DNA of 64,000 bases, taken from contig NZ_CP090978.1 of NCBI RefSeq assembly GCF_021513275.1, forward strand, positions 5,116,001 through 5,180,000, given 5' to 3'. Made by a program: the position numbers and the translations under genes. Shown in pieces: positions 36,722 to 45,771 of this stretch (positions within the stretch are counted from its first letter, which is position 1; the number at the start of each line of letters is the position of its first letter). The notes below the pieces were generated by a model. That model ran no database searches and was not told where the DNA came from. It was given only the letters and a program-made list of their open reading frames with translations. Source of the stretch: Paenibacillus hexagrammi. GTDB taxonomy: Bacteria; Bacillota; Bacilli; Paenibacillales; NBRC-103111.

Positions 36722-37352
36722 GTCCGAGGCCCTCCTCTCGTCCGATGACTTGAGCAATCTGCTGGTAGAACCGCGTAAATTGCTCCTCCGTCACCTCTTC
36801 CTTGCCATACCAGATTCGATCAAAGACAAGAGAGCTTTCTTGAAATACAGGAACCAGGGACGGCTCCTTCTCTTCCAGCTCGTCCCTATACTCCCAGTTC
36901 GTCTTCCACTTTTCCACACGGAGCGCCTTTCCAGCCTCCAAATAAAACAAGAGGGAGAGATACGTGTAACGGACGCCCTCCCTCCATTGGCGGGTTAAAC
37001 GGCTTGCATCAGCCTGCCTCCAGTACTCATTGTAAGACCTGCTTAGCTCGCCTGCCGGAAGATATGCGGTGCTGCGGACACGCTTTTGCCTAATGATTTG
37101 TTTGGAGAACCAGTATATCCCATACCCTGCAATGGCCAGCAGGACAATCATCACCGCATACGTAATGAAGTCCCCTGAGCCCTTCGGAAGATGAATGTCG
37201 GGCAAATATTTTCGGATCTTGTGCCATAGCGGCTTCAGCCAATCCCAGATCGATCCGTGCTCCTGCTGGTTATATACGGTATACTCCTTGTCTTGCAGAA
37301 TTTGACTCAGTTGTTCTTTGTCCTCTGACACTTGTTGAACGGAGTTAGTCAT
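36705..37352 (-). CDS. DUF4129-domain membrane protein
   Basis: A protein of about 215 residues. A short N-terminal region precedes one membrane segment (FITYAVMIVLLAIAGYGIYWF). The C-terminal cytoplasmic domain has the DUF4129 pattern: EYWRQADASRLTRQWREGVR, then a helical stretch to EEQFTRFYQQIAQVI. The ATG at 37352 overlaps the stop of the upstream gene (8 bases), and its end overlaps the DUF4350 gene. DUF4129 occurs in transglutaminase/MoxR/DUF58 clusters, with unknown role. Confidence 0.8.
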   Translation of the reverse strand: MTNSVQQVSEDKEQLSQILQDKEYTVYNQQEHGSIWDWLKPLWHKIRKYLPDIHLPKGSGDFITYAVMIVLLAIAGYGIYWFSKQIIRQKRVRSTAYLPAGELSRSYNEYWRQADASRLTRQWREGVRYTYLSLLFYLEAGKALRVEKWKTNWEYRDELEEKEPSLVPVFQESSLVFDRIWYGKEEVTEEQFTRFYQQIAQVIGREEGLGHERAE

Positions 37353-38547
37353 GCTTTTTATCCGAATCCTCTCGCTGCTCATCTAGAGCAGGTTCCTTTT
37401 CACCAGCTGCTTTGTCAGCGCCATTCTCATTGTTCTTGGTTTCTTCAGCTTGCTGTTGATTCCCGTTACCTGCTTCACCCGCTTCTCTTTCATGGGGTAA
37501 ATGATTAACCGGGTTAATGCTTTCAATACCATCCTTCCACTCACTGCCACTAAGGCCTTCCATTCCGTTTACTTGGTTATGTACCACACTTTCAATCATT
37601 GCCTCTAGACCCAGACCCTCGTTGCGAACCTTTAAATCAAAATAGCTAAGTGCATAAGGAAGCAGCCATAGAGGAGAAATGAGAATACTAAGCAAACTGC
37701 CCAGTAGTTGGGCAAATAACCCCGCTCCCAGCACTGCCGTTACTAGCAATTGAACCACTGTCAAAAACAGATATAAAATCACGACGAGTACGAAATACAT
37801 CAGAAACAAGCGCCAGAACTGCTTTCTTGTCAATCTCCAGCTTTGTCCCAAGCCGATCAGATCTTCCCCGCTCGCCACTACTGCAAGATAATAACCCCAG
37901 CGAATGAAAAAATAAGAGAAGGTCAGCAAAAAGCCGATAAACAGCAAAATAAAGAAGATGATCATGGATGCAGCCGCTCCACCGCCGACAGAACCGTTAA
38001 TCGACCCAGAAACGCCCGCTCCAAAAATAAAAGCGACAGCTAAAAGCATCATGACAATCACGAATCCAAAATAAATACCAACCATAATCATCAGGTTAAT
38101 GACAGTACTGCCTACCATAGGCCAAAACCTGCGGAACGATTTCTTCAGCAGTCCTCCCACACCTGGAACCTCTTCACCGAATAATTCCGCTCTAATTAGA
38201 TGTATGGTGGAAGCCACCGAAGCCGGCATGAGACCCAGTAAAAAGATCGGAAGCAGCAAGAAAACGAAAAGCAGATTTTTGGCGATCTCTGCCGGCGAAG
38301 TAGCGTCTTGTAAAGATGAGCTCGACTGCAAAATGTCCTGCCAGGATGCCCCTTCGCGAATTTGATTCAGAATCGATGACGTCGTGAAAGCTGTTTCTTG
38401 ATAAAGCAGCAAATTTTGCAGTAAATAATAAGGCCCGTATAAAATTAACATGATTAATGTTAGCTTCACAAAATGCTTACGGTATAGTTGGAAGCTTCTA
38501 TCCAGTATCCTACCAATCCCCATTGGTTTTAAAGACAAATTCAACAT
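37345..38547 (-). CDS. Multi-pass membrane protein, first gene of the MoxR/DUF58 operon
   Basis: A 400-residue membrane protein starting MLNLSLKPMGIGRILDRSFQLYRKHF, the usual opening of the glycerophosphodiester-phosphodiesterase-like membrane-domain family. About six membrane segments lie between residues 25 and 300. The hydrophilic tail (about 310-400) is rich in Glu, Asn and Lys and looks disordered. The ATG at 38547 follows AGGAGG. It heads the five-gene minus-strand operon that continues through DUF4129, DUF4350, MoxR and DUF58, with overlaps or very short gaps. Confidence 0.8.
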   Translation of the reverse strand: MLNLSLKPMGIGRILDRSFQLYRKHFVKLTLIMLILYGPYYLLQNLLLYQETAFTTSSILNQIREGASWQDILQSSSSLQDATSPAEIAKNLLFVFLLLPIFLLGLMPASVASTIHLIRAELFGEEVPGVGGLLKKSFRRFWPMVGSTVINLMIMVGIYFGFVIVMMLLAVAFIFGAGVSGSINGSVGGGAAASMIIFFILLFIGFLLTFSYFFIRWGYYLAVVASGEDLIGLGQSWRLTRKQFWRLFLMYFVLVVILYLFLTVVQLLVTAVLGAGLFAQLLGSLLSILISPLWLLPYALSYFDLKVRNEGLGLEAMIESVVHNQVNGMEGLSGSEWKDGIESINPVNHLPHEREAGEAGNGNQQQAEETKNNENGADKAAGEKEPALDEQREDSDKKHD

Positions 38548-38727
38548 GCAATTCCTCCTAAATTTGGAAATTTGACAGACTCTCTGCCTATTATACACGA
38601 ATCACCCAGGAATCTGACCATATAAATGAAACAATTTTCAAGCCCGAAACGTCACCTTACGTTCTTACGTACTATGGGAAAAGAGGTTTCTGCAACCTGC
38701 AATGATTTTACAAAGGGGGAGTTTGGG

Positions 38728-39137
38728 ATGGCTGTGATTGTGAGGAATCAAGTGACGGGTAAGAGGTATATCCTGATCGGAGCAGGCCTTGGAGTGAATC
38801 TTTCCAAAAGCCTAATCTAGTTGGAGGTATGCTGTCTTCACAAGATGAACATGGAAAGCTACCCGCCTCAGCGGTATGTGATGAAACCGGAACCATTGTT
38901 TGGTTCCCGACAGAGGAGCTTAAAGTGGTCTCTATAGAGGGGCAGGATATAAGTGATATCTTAAAAGAATTGCACGATGAGCCTGCGCCATCGCCAGAGG
39001 CTTCGTGCTTCCATGAAGCACCGCATCCGGAGGAGTCGTGTCCCGCATGCGGCGCGCTTCTTAAGCTTAGTGATATGGAGTGTCCGTCGTGCGGCATTGT
39101 GTTTCTACAAGAGATTAAAGAAAGTTCCGATAGTTAA
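38728..39137 (+). pseudogene. Small zinc-ribbon protein with one apparent frameshift
   Basis: Reading from the ATG at 38728 (after GGGGGAG), the frame runs MAVIVRNQVTGKRYILIGAG and stops at 38820. Adding one C near 38811 gives NLSKSPNLVGGMLSSQDEHG and joins the rest. The result is a protein of about 136 residues with a C-terminal zinc ribbon: CPACGALLKLSDMECPSCG. The Cys spacing is typical of a Zn-binding rubredoxin-like knuckle. I do not recognise the N-terminal part. The function is unknown. Confidence 0.7.
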
Positions 39138-39190
39138 ATCCTTCAGCGAGAAAGCTGACGACCTCCAGACTACCTGCAGGTATACGAATT

Positions 39191-40792
39191 CTATTCAGCT
39201 AAAGCGACCCGATTTCTTCCGCCGGTCTTCGCTCTGTATAGAGCCTCATCCGCACGTGATACGATATGCTCCAGCAGTGTGCTACCTTCTATCATGCCGG
39301 CTTCCGAATATTCGGCAACGCCCAGACTGGCTGTGATCGAGACCTGAATTCCATCCTCTTCATAAGGATGATTGATTAGACGCAGCCTAATCTTTTCTGC
39401 AAGCTGCAGGCTTTGCTCTGCGTTTTTGTTCAACGCAAGCAAGATAAATTCTTCTCCTCCATATCTGGCCACAATCGTATGCTCATCGGCATACTGGCGA
39501 AGTAGCATGGCCACATGGCGAAGGACACGATCTCCTATCAAATGCCCCCGCGTATCATTAATTTTCTTGAAATGGTCGATATCCAGCAAAATCACCGAGC
39601 AGCAGTTCCCCGCGTTCACACACGCTCTCAACCGATCACTGCCTTCTAGCATGATATACCTGCGGTTGAAGACCTCCGTCAACTGGTCTACCATTGCTGA
39701 ATGCTCGAGCAGCGTAATGGTGTCCTTCAATTTGCTTGCCATCGTATTATAAGTCTGGCAAAGCTGGCGAAGCTCAACAGGTGCGGTCCTGATCGCTTCC
39801 TGATTGATTTGATAACTATAGTTGCCGTTTTGGATGATTTTGGTTCCTTTCACGAGAAAGTGAATAGGCTTTTCGATCCTTGATGCCAACGTAACCGTCG
39901 CGGCAAAGCTCAAGACCAAGACAATTAGCATAATTAATATTTCCGTAATAAGAAGCTGATTCAAGTTCTCGAATACTTCTTCCTCCGTAATTTCTCCTAC
40001 CACTGTCCAGGCACGACCGGAAGACCACTGGTATTGCCCGTATACGCGCTTTCCGTGAAAGCCTATATAAGCTTGATCTGATTGAGCATCGGCTCTAGCT
40101 CTGCGGAGTATTTCTGTATCCATCAGTTGATTGGCGTCGGATTTGTTCGGCCCTGACATCGTGACGATTTTCCCTTCACTGTCAAGAACGTATACCTCTC
40201 CCGTTTTTCCAAAGCTGAGCTGATTCATCAGCTTGTCCAACAGGTCCGTGCTGACCGTGCCCACTACCGCCCCCGCGAACTGACCGTATGAGTCGAGTAC
40301 TGGAGCCGTGAACGTGATGATGAAATTACCTGACTGTTTGGAGGTCAAAATGCTGGAGATAAACTTTTTTTTGTCACGTGCAGCCTGAAAATAAGATCTG
40401 TCCCCCAGAAACATACCTGTATTAGGATCTTTCGAAGACCTGTAATATCCATCAACATCTACAAAGAAAAGAAGATCAAAGTCCGATTGGATTCGGCCAT
40501 ACGCTTCAAAATCGGATGTAAGCAGATCGATACGATGTTGGACAGCATTGTCAGATAAGGCAAATCGCTTAATTGTATCCATCCGTTCCTGACTCCACCG
40601 TTCGATATACAGGCTTTGAATAGACACGACCTGCTTCAACTGTTCTCTGGTCTCTAGCAGTCTGTCGGCTTTTCCATTTATGTAGAACGATACAATAATC
40701 GCAAGGCCTAATCCTATGATGATAAGACCAACCCAGAAGCGGAATCGTTGTTTAATGGTCTGGTTGGAGAAATATGAAGATAGCAGCTTCAT
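39191..40792 (-). CDS. Diguanylate cyclase with dCache sensor and HAMP domain
   Basis: A 533-residue membrane protein that should make c-di-GMP from GTP. A first membrane segment (about residues 20-40) is followed by an extracellular dCache domain (DLLFFVDVDGYYRSSKDPNTG) to about residue 260, a second membrane segment and a HAMP region. The GGDEF domain keeps the active-site motif as GGEEF (about residues 445-449), after LLDIDHFKKINDTRGHLIGD. No EAL domain is present. The ATG at 40792 follows GAGGGG. Regulation is probably by an extracellular ligand. Confidence 0.92.
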   Translation of the reverse strand: MKLLSSYFSNQTIKQRFRFWVGLIIIGLGLAIIVSFYINGKADRLLETREQLKQVVSIQSLYIERWSQERMDTIKRFALSDNAVQHRIDLLTSDFEAYGRIQSDFDLLFFVDVDGYYRSSKDPNTGMFLGDRSYFQAARDKKKFISSILTSKQSGNFIITFTAPVLDSYGQFAGAVVGTVSTDLLDKLMNQLSFGKTGEVYVLDSEGKIVTMSGPNKSDANQLMDTEILRRARADAQSDQAYIGFHGKRVYGQYQWSSGRAWTVVGEITEEEVFENLNQLLITEILIMLIVLVLSFAATVTLASRIEKPIHFLVKGTKIIQNGNYSYQINQEAIRTAPVELRQLCQTYNTMASKLKDTITLLEHSAMVDQLTEVFNRRYIMLEGSDRLRACVNAGNCCSVILLDIDHFKKINDTRGHLIGDRVLRHVAMLLRQYADEHTIVARYGGEEFILLALNKNAEQSLQLAEKIRLRLINHPYEEDGIQVSITASLGVAEYSEAGMIEGSTLLEHIVSRADEALYRAKTGGRNRVALAE

Positions 40793-40877
40793 GAGAGCGT
40801 TTGACCCCTCTTTATCTATAATTCATTTATTATAACTCATTTGAAGTGAGTCAAGAAAGGACAGCACCTCCTATTTT

Positions 40878-40911
40878 TCGACAAAAATAGAGACTTTCCT
40901 TAGGAAAGTCC
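40878..40911 (-). terminator. Terminator after the ThuA-like gene
   Basis: GACTTTCC (40892-40899) pairs with GGAAAGTC (40903-40910). On the minus strand TCTATTTTTGTC follows. It lies 37 bases after the stop of the ThuA-like gene. Confidence 0.75.
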
Positions 40912-40947
40912 CTGTTTGTTGATTACATATCGCTTGGAATAAACGCC

Positions 40948-41598
40948 TTACTTGCTTAAACACCAATCCACGCATGAAGCCAATACCTGTAATAGTCCTG
41001 CGTCCAACAGCCCTTCCTCCGTATGAGCAGGTGTGAAGCACACGACACGGCCCTCTCCGGCTTCATGCCGCCAACCAGCTATCGATTCCCCATCCTTGGA
41101 AGCCGACAATAAGAATACGTCTGTCCGGCTGCGGTCACAGTGCACGAAATAATGCTCATCCATAATGGCAAATGCAGCTTGGTCCGCCGGTTTGCCTCCC
41201 AATAATTCCGTATAGGATACGAGGCTATGCTTCTCAGGATGATATTCGAAATACCCCCGCAGCATACCTACATAAGCACCGTCAGGTGAGTAGGAAGCCA
41301 GCCCCGAATGCCAACCCAGCCAGGCTCCTCCCTGCTCGACATATTGTACGATAGCCGCTTCCGTCTCTTCGTTCATCCATCTATGTACGACCTCGTCCTG
41401 GGGGTTCAGTCGATCTTCTTTGAAAAAAACAACAGCATCCGGCTTGCTCTCCATCGCTGCTTGCAGCTGATCTTCACTGAGATATTCGATCTCGACCGAA
41501 CGCTCGTCAAGCTGCTTCTGCAGAGCGGTCTCGAGCGAGCGTTGGATAGGCTCTACCGGATGATAAAAATCTCCGACGATCGCAATAATCCGCTTCAT
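40948..41598 (-). CDS. ThuA-like (trehalose utilisation) domain protein
   Basis: A 216-residue cytoplasmic protein of the ThuA/glutamine-amidotransferase-like fold. Landmarks are DAVVFFKEDR, YVEQGGAWLGWHSGLASYS and EGRVVCFTPAHTEEGLLD. ThuA-type proteins are linked to sugar (trehalose or ketosugar) metabolism, but the reaction is not settled. GGGAGAAGGG precedes the ATG. It is downstream of the SDR gene by 48 bp on the same strand, so the genes may form one unit with the glyoxalase and LacI genes. Confidence 0.78.
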   Translation of the reverse strand: MKRIIAIVGDFYHPVEPIQRSLETALQKQLDERSVEIEYLSEDQLQAAMESKPDAVVFFKEDRLNPQDEVVHRWMNEETEAAIVQYVEQGGAWLGWHSGLASYSPDGAYVGMLRGYFEYHPEKHSLVSYTELLGGKPADQAAFAIMDEHYFVHCDRSRTDVFLLSASKDGESIAGWRHEAGEGRVVCFTPAHTEEGLLDAGLLQVLASCVDWCLSK

Positions 41599-41645
41599 AG
41601 CATCCCTTCTCCCTTCACTTCATTATGACCCTCTAAATGCCCCTC

Positions 41646-42344
41646 TTAAAGAGGCATCGCTTCCCCTGTATGATCCACAAACACCTGATCATGGGCAGGA
41701 ACGACCTTCCTGTCCATCAGGTCCAGTATTCCCTTAGCCGCAGCATAAGGATCTCCCGGAGCAGCTGCTCCGCCCATATCTGTTTGAATCCAGCCCGGAT
41801 GCACCGCATACACCTGTACACCTTCAGCTTGGAGACTACGTTTGATCTGCAGCGAGAAATAATTCAATGCAGCCTTGGTCAACGCATACGGATAATCGCC
41901 GCCATAAGCACCGGCTGTACTGCCCGCTTCTGAGCTAATATTGATGAAGGACGATTTGCTGTCTTTAACTAGCAGCGGCAAAAAATGCTTGGCCACAAGC
42001 ATCGGCCCGAACAGATTCACGGCAAATGAATCGGTTACATCTGATAATGCAAGCTGCTCAATCGGCACTGATCTTCCGAGCAAAACAGCCGCATTGTTGA
42101 TAATAGCATGCAGACTGACTCCCTCTTCCTTAAGCACTTGAGCCGCGGCTGCAACGGATTCCTCACTAGTGACATCCAGAGCTACCGGCTTTATCCGCGC
42201 AGAATTCTCCTTTTGAAGCTCCTGCAGCTGCCCGGCAGCAAGCGGATCCCGTGCTCCCGCATAAACCGTATATCCCCGCTCCACAGCCAGCTTGGCTAAC
42301 GCAAAGCCTAGACCGCGGTTAGCACCTGTTATGAAGATATTCAT
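41646..42344 (-). CDS. Short-chain dehydrogenase/reductase
   Basis: A 232-residue SDR. The cofactor site is TGANRGLGFALAK, then NNAA at about residue 90, the catalytic Ser in INISSEAGST, and Tyr-x-x-x-Lys as YALTK. All catalytic residues are visible. AGGAGG precedes the ATG. The substrate cannot be told. It is probably co-transcribed with the ThuA-like gene. Confidence 0.88.
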   Translation of the reverse strand: MNIFITGANRGLGFALAKLAVERGYTVYAGARDPLAAGQLQELQKENSARIKPVALDVTSEESVAAAAQVLKEEGVSLHAIINNAAVLLGRSVPIEQLALSDVTDSFAVNLFGPMLVAKHFLPLLVKDSKSSFINISSEAGSTAGAYGGDYPYALTKAALNYFSLQIKRSLQAEGVQVYAVHPGWIQTDMGGAAAPGDPYAAAKGILDLMDRKVVPAHDQVFVDHTGEAMPL

Positions 42345-42435
42345 GTCCTGCCTCCTCGTGACTAACCTTTTTCATCTCTTTATTCTACTCTGCAAGTTCT
42401 CTGTATCCCGCTTTCCGCCAATTTACCGCGACGCT

Positions 42436-42893
42436 TTATTTCTTATCGTTCTCAAGCAGCTCAATCATGAGCTTTAATTGCGGAACCGTATCCAGGTAAG
42501 CGTATCTTCCTCCTGTATACTCACCCTTTTGCAGCAGCGGCATTTGATGCTTTTCCAATACTGCGATTTTTTCTTTCATGCCGTCAATGATAAACGCGAT
42601 ATGATGAAATCCTTCCCCGTCACGGTCCAAGCAATCCCGCCATACGCTGGGTTTTTCATCAGGTTCAATCAGTTCAAGCTGAAGGGAGCCCATATCAAAA
42701 AAGCAAGCTTACATCTGGCTTCCGTTGGCTGACCGTTGTACTCCGTTTGCGCAACATCCACCGTATCGGTCCAAAACCACTGTGGCTTATCTACACCGAA
42801 AAAATCAGCATAAACTTGACTTGTTTGTTCAATGTCATTCACAAGCAGTCCGATTTGCGCAATTACTTTCGTGCCTAATAGGTTTTTATCCAT
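42436..42893 (-). pseudogene. Glyoxalase/VOC-family protein with one apparent frameshift
   Basis: A VOC-fold protein of about 152 residues in two frames. The first half is IAQIGLLVNDIEQTSQVYADFF, with metal-site character (Gln then Glu). The second half has GFHHIAFIIDGMKEKIAVLE, with the His ligand. The break is at the run 42697-42702. Adding one T on the minus strand restores KLAFFDMGSLQLELIEPDE. The start at 42893 has a GAGAGGAAG site nearby. It may be a methylmalonyl-CoA-epimerase- or glyoxalase-like metal enzyme. A LacI-type operator lies 139 bp upstream. Confidence 0.78.
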
Positions 42894-43031
42894 TGGAAAT
42901 CTTCCTCTCTAAAAATGAATGTTATGTATTCGTTAAGAATCCGCCATTTAGGCAAAGATCCAATAACAACAGGTTTAGCCTTGCTTTGCTTATATAAACC
43001 TCGTCATTAAATAATGCGCTTTCATATGTTA

Positions 43032-43045
43032 TGAACACGTGTTTA
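43032..43045. promoter_or_regulatory. LacI-type operator, upstream of the glyoxalase gene
   Basis: TGAACACGTGTTTA has a palindromic ACACGTGT core. It differs by one base from the site at 44133-44146 in front of the LacI gene. It lies between the LacI gene and the glyoxalase gene, in the promoter region of the latter. Confidence 0.6.
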
Positions 43046-43064
43046 TTTTAGAATAAAAGAAAAA

Positions 43065-44111
43065 TCAGAGTTTCTTACAAGATTCTCTGACTATCAATTG
43101 AGATTGAATCATGACTTTATTAAAATCTTTAGCGCCCTGCTCAATGTTGTTAATAAGAAGCTCCGTCAGCTTGAGCATCATACATTCAAAGTCCATGCGG
43201 AAAGTCGTAAGACTCGGCTGAAAACGAGCGCTGAAAGCGTGGTCGTCGAATCCGATCACCGAGATATCGTCCGGAACGGAGATCCCCTCTTCCTGCAAAG
43301 CACGAATCACTCCGAATGCTACGCTGTCGTTCGCTGCAATAAGGGCTGTAGGTAACTGATCACGTCCACAGGACCCCAAAAGACTCTTCACCGCCTGATA
43401 GCCGCTGGTTTCATTGAAATCTCCCGCCAGCACCCAGTCTCTCACAATCTCGAGTTTGTTCCGGCTCATTGCGTTCACGAAAGCCTCGTACTTGGACGGC
43501 CCCCCGTATCGCTTCATATCCCCATTAACAATTCCAATCTTGCTATGGTTTAAACTGACCAAATAATCTACAGCCGCATTAATGCTATGCTCATTATCAA
43601 AATTAACAACAATCCGGTTCGGCTCATTGCGCCCAGGTAAATTTTGGTCTACAATAGCAACCATGTATCCTTCCGTAACGAGTTCTTCAATGAAAGGCTC
43701 ATAATTCGCAGCACCGATAAAGATGCCGCCGTCGACACGTCTTTGCAAGTAGGTTTCTTTAATGCGGCTCACTTGCTTGGGATCCTTCGAATCGCGAATG
43801 ATATGAGTTAACACGTAATAGCCGAAGGATGACGCATATTCAATGATGCTCGCAATCATTAGATTGCTTAGCATGTCACCAGATACGTGTCCAGCATCGA
43901 TAAAGAATAGACCGATTGTTTTCGTCTTCTTCCCCGCTAGCACCTGTGCAGACAGGTTCGGAACATAATTATACTGTTCAATGACTTTCATGACCTTCGC
44001 ACGCGTCTTCTCCGGTACGTTCGAGTAATTATTGATGACCCGGCTAACCGTGCTCCGTGACACCCCAGCCAGTCTGGCAATTTCTTCGCTATTGGTTTCC
44101 GTCTTCTTCAA
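43065..44111 (-). CDS. LacI-family transcriptional regulator
   Basis: A regulator of about 348 residues. The N-terminal HTH (NSEEIARLAGVSRSTVSRVI) and the hinge helix (PNLSAQVLAGKKTKTIG) are typical. The ligand domain contains GIVNGDMKRYGGPSKYEAF and LIAANDSVAFGVIRAL. I prefer the TTG at 44111 because it gives the usual MKKxE LacI start; an in-frame GTG at 44126 is possible. Two near-identical operators flank the gene, one in its own promoter and one before the glyoxalase gene, suggesting autoregulation. Confidence 0.9.
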   Translation of the reverse strand: MKKTETNSEEIARLAGVSRSTVSRVINNYSNVPEKTRAKVMKVIEQYNYVPNLSAQVLAGKKTKTIGLFFIDAGHVSGDMLSNLMIASIIEYASSFGYYVLTHIIRDSKDPKQVSRIKETYLQRRVDGGIFIGAANYEPFIEELVTEGYMVAIVDQNLPGRNEPNRIVVNFDNEHSINAAVDYLVSLNHSKIGIVNGDMKRYGGPSKYEAFVNAMSRNKLEIVRDWVLAGDFNETSGYQAVKSLLGSCGRDQLPTALIAANDSVAFGVIRALQEEGISVPDDISVIGFDDHAFSARFQPSLTTFRMDFECMMLKLTELLINNIEQGAKDFNKVMIQSQLIVRESCKKL

Positions 44112-44132
44112 AATAATTAGCCCCACTTTCCG

Positions 44133-44146
44133 TGAACACGCGTTTA
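44133..44146. promoter_or_regulatory. LacI-type operator, between LacI and TSUP genes
   Basis: TGAACACGCGTTTA lies 22 bases upstream of the LacI TTG start and in the 144-bp region shared with the divergent TSUP transporter gene. It matches the site at 43032-43045 at 13 of 14 positions. Confidence 0.6.
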
Positions 44147-44255
44147 CAACCTCAATTATACGTCCCTTTTTCCATAAGTGTCAACGAGATTTCATTGAAA
44201 ATCACTGGGATTTGGCTTATGCTAGCTTGTATTATACATCAAGGAGCCAACAACA

Positions 44256-45026
44256 ATGGATTTTCCAACCTTGCACATGCTGATCTTTTTACTCGTCGCC
44301 GGATTTCTGGCTGCCTTTATCGATTCTGTGGTAGGAGGCGGAGGACTCATCTCGCTTCCCGCTCTGCTATTCGCCGGATTACCGCCCGTATTTGGGCTAG
44401 GGACTAATAAGCTGGGAGGCACCATGTCCTCGTTAACCAGTACGGGGTCTTTTCTCATGTCCAAAAAGATCAGCGCGCGTCTTGCCCTGTCCCTATTTCC
44501 TCTTTCGTTTGGAGGCGCTGTGCTTGGAACCTATACCGTCAAGCAGATTCCTTCCGACTTTTTAAAGCCTCTTGTCGTGGGTATGCTGATCGTAGTTACC
44601 ATTTATACGCTTCTGAAAAAAAACTGGGGAGTTACCTCTACGTTTACGGGATTAACCCCTAAGACGACAGCCCTACTCATTGCGGGGGCTTTCTGCATTG
44701 GTTTTTATGACGGATTCTTTGGACCGGGGGCAGGTTCTTTCCTGATCTTCCTATTTCTTATGGTCGGCTTCGATTTTGTCGGCGCATCCGCTAATGCCAA
44801 AGTTCTTAATTTAGCCAGCAATGTGGCAAGTCTTGGAACCTTTTTCCTGATGAAATCCGTCAATATCTACTACGGGCTCCCGATGGGAGCCGCGATGATC
44901 GCCGGTGCGCTGGTCGGATCACAAGTCGCCATTCGTAAAGGCAGCACCTTTGTCAAACCGCTATTCATCCTTGTAACTTTACTACTTGTAGGCAAACAGG
45001 TCTGGTCGCTGCTGACGCATGCGTAA
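44256..45026 (+). CDS. TSUP-family (TauE/SafE) anion permease
   Basis: A 256-residue membrane protein with about eight membrane segments in two repeats. Family signatures are DSVVGGGGLISLPALLFAG in the first half and GFYDGFFGPGAGSFLIFLF in the second. TSUP proteins move sulfite, sulfoacetate or related anions. AAGGAGCC precedes the ATG. It is divergent from the LacI gene and shares its operator region, so LacI control is possible. The next gene begins 24 bases after its stop codon. Confidence 0.88.
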   Translation: MDFPTLHMLIFLLVAGFLAAFIDSVVGGGGLISLPALLFAGLPPVFGLGTNKLGGTMSSLTSTGSFLMSKKISARLALSLFPLSFGGAVLGTYTVKQIPSDFLKPLVVGMLIVVTIYTLLKKNWGVTSTFTGLTPKTTALLIAGAFCIGFYDGFFGPGAGSFLIFLFLMVGFDFVGASANAKVLNLASNVASLGTFFLMKSVNIYYGLPMGAAMIAGALVGSQVAIRKGSTFVKPLFILVTLLLVGKQVWSLLTHA

Positions 45027-45050
45027 ATGTTCCGTTATAGGGAGGATGAA

Positions 45051-45722
45051 ATGCAAATTCGTTATCTGTTGGTTTTGGGAATGGGTCTATCGCTTACCTT
45101 GTCGGGCTGTGACTTAACCGAATCTACTGCTGAAGCCCCTGTTGAACTTTCTACCGTATCACCTGCTGCACAAACCGCTTCCGTCAAGGAAGGAGTTCTT
45201 CATATCGAGCCTTCCGAGCTGTTTGCGGGGGATGCTGCGAAGTTTAAGCCCTTTATGGACACGGCAGGATCTGTGAAGCTGCAGTACACAGGGAATAAGA
45301 AATCGATTCAAACTTACGCCGAGATTTGGGAAAATGGAAGTAAGACCCAGACACTCGGTCCCTTTTCATCTTCATTGATGAATGAGAAAAGCACACCCGT
45401 TAGTGCTGAGTGGATTATATCTATGAAGGAAGTCAAGAAGGATGGCGAGCAAACGCAGGGAACGCACTATGCAGCCACAGTTGCTCTTGTTCATTCGAAC
45501 GGTTCGTCGAGCATGGAGGTGGACGTGGACTCCTCGATTCACCACAAAATATCAGCGATGATTCCATCTCCTCCTGAATTAGACATTCCCGATGACGAGG
45601 ATGCGCCCATCTGGGGGTTCCAGGCCACCGACGAGAGCTTTATGAAGAACGTGGATTTTACACCAGAGTCCTTGAAAAATGCCAAATGGGCCGTTGTATT
45701 CAAAGTCGGCATGATCGATTAG
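45051..45722 (+). CDS. Lipoprotein of unknown function
   Basis: A 223-residue lipoprotein with the signal MQIRYLLVLGMGLSLTLSGC (lipobox LSGC). The mature part is beta-rich, with no family that I recognise (VKLQYTGNKKSIQTYAEIWE). The last third has an acidic proline-rich linker (PPELDIPDDEDAP). The ATG at 45051 follows GGGAGGAT. It is probably co-transcribed with the TSUP gene. Confidence 0.75.
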   Translation: MQIRYLLVLGMGLSLTLSGCDLTESTAEAPVELSTVSPAAQTASVKEGVLHIEPSELFAGDAAKFKPFMDTAGSVKLQYTGNKKSIQTYAEIWENGSKTQTLGPFSSSLMNEKSTPVSAEWIISMKEVKKDGEQTQGTHYAATVALVHSNGSSSMEVDVDSSIHHKISAMIPSPPELDIPDDEDAPIWGFQATDESFMKNVDFTPESLKNAKWAVVFKVGMID

Positions 45723-45771
45723 AAAGCAGCCCCTTACAATCCTGTTATCAGAGAAGAGGTACGAAGCAGAA

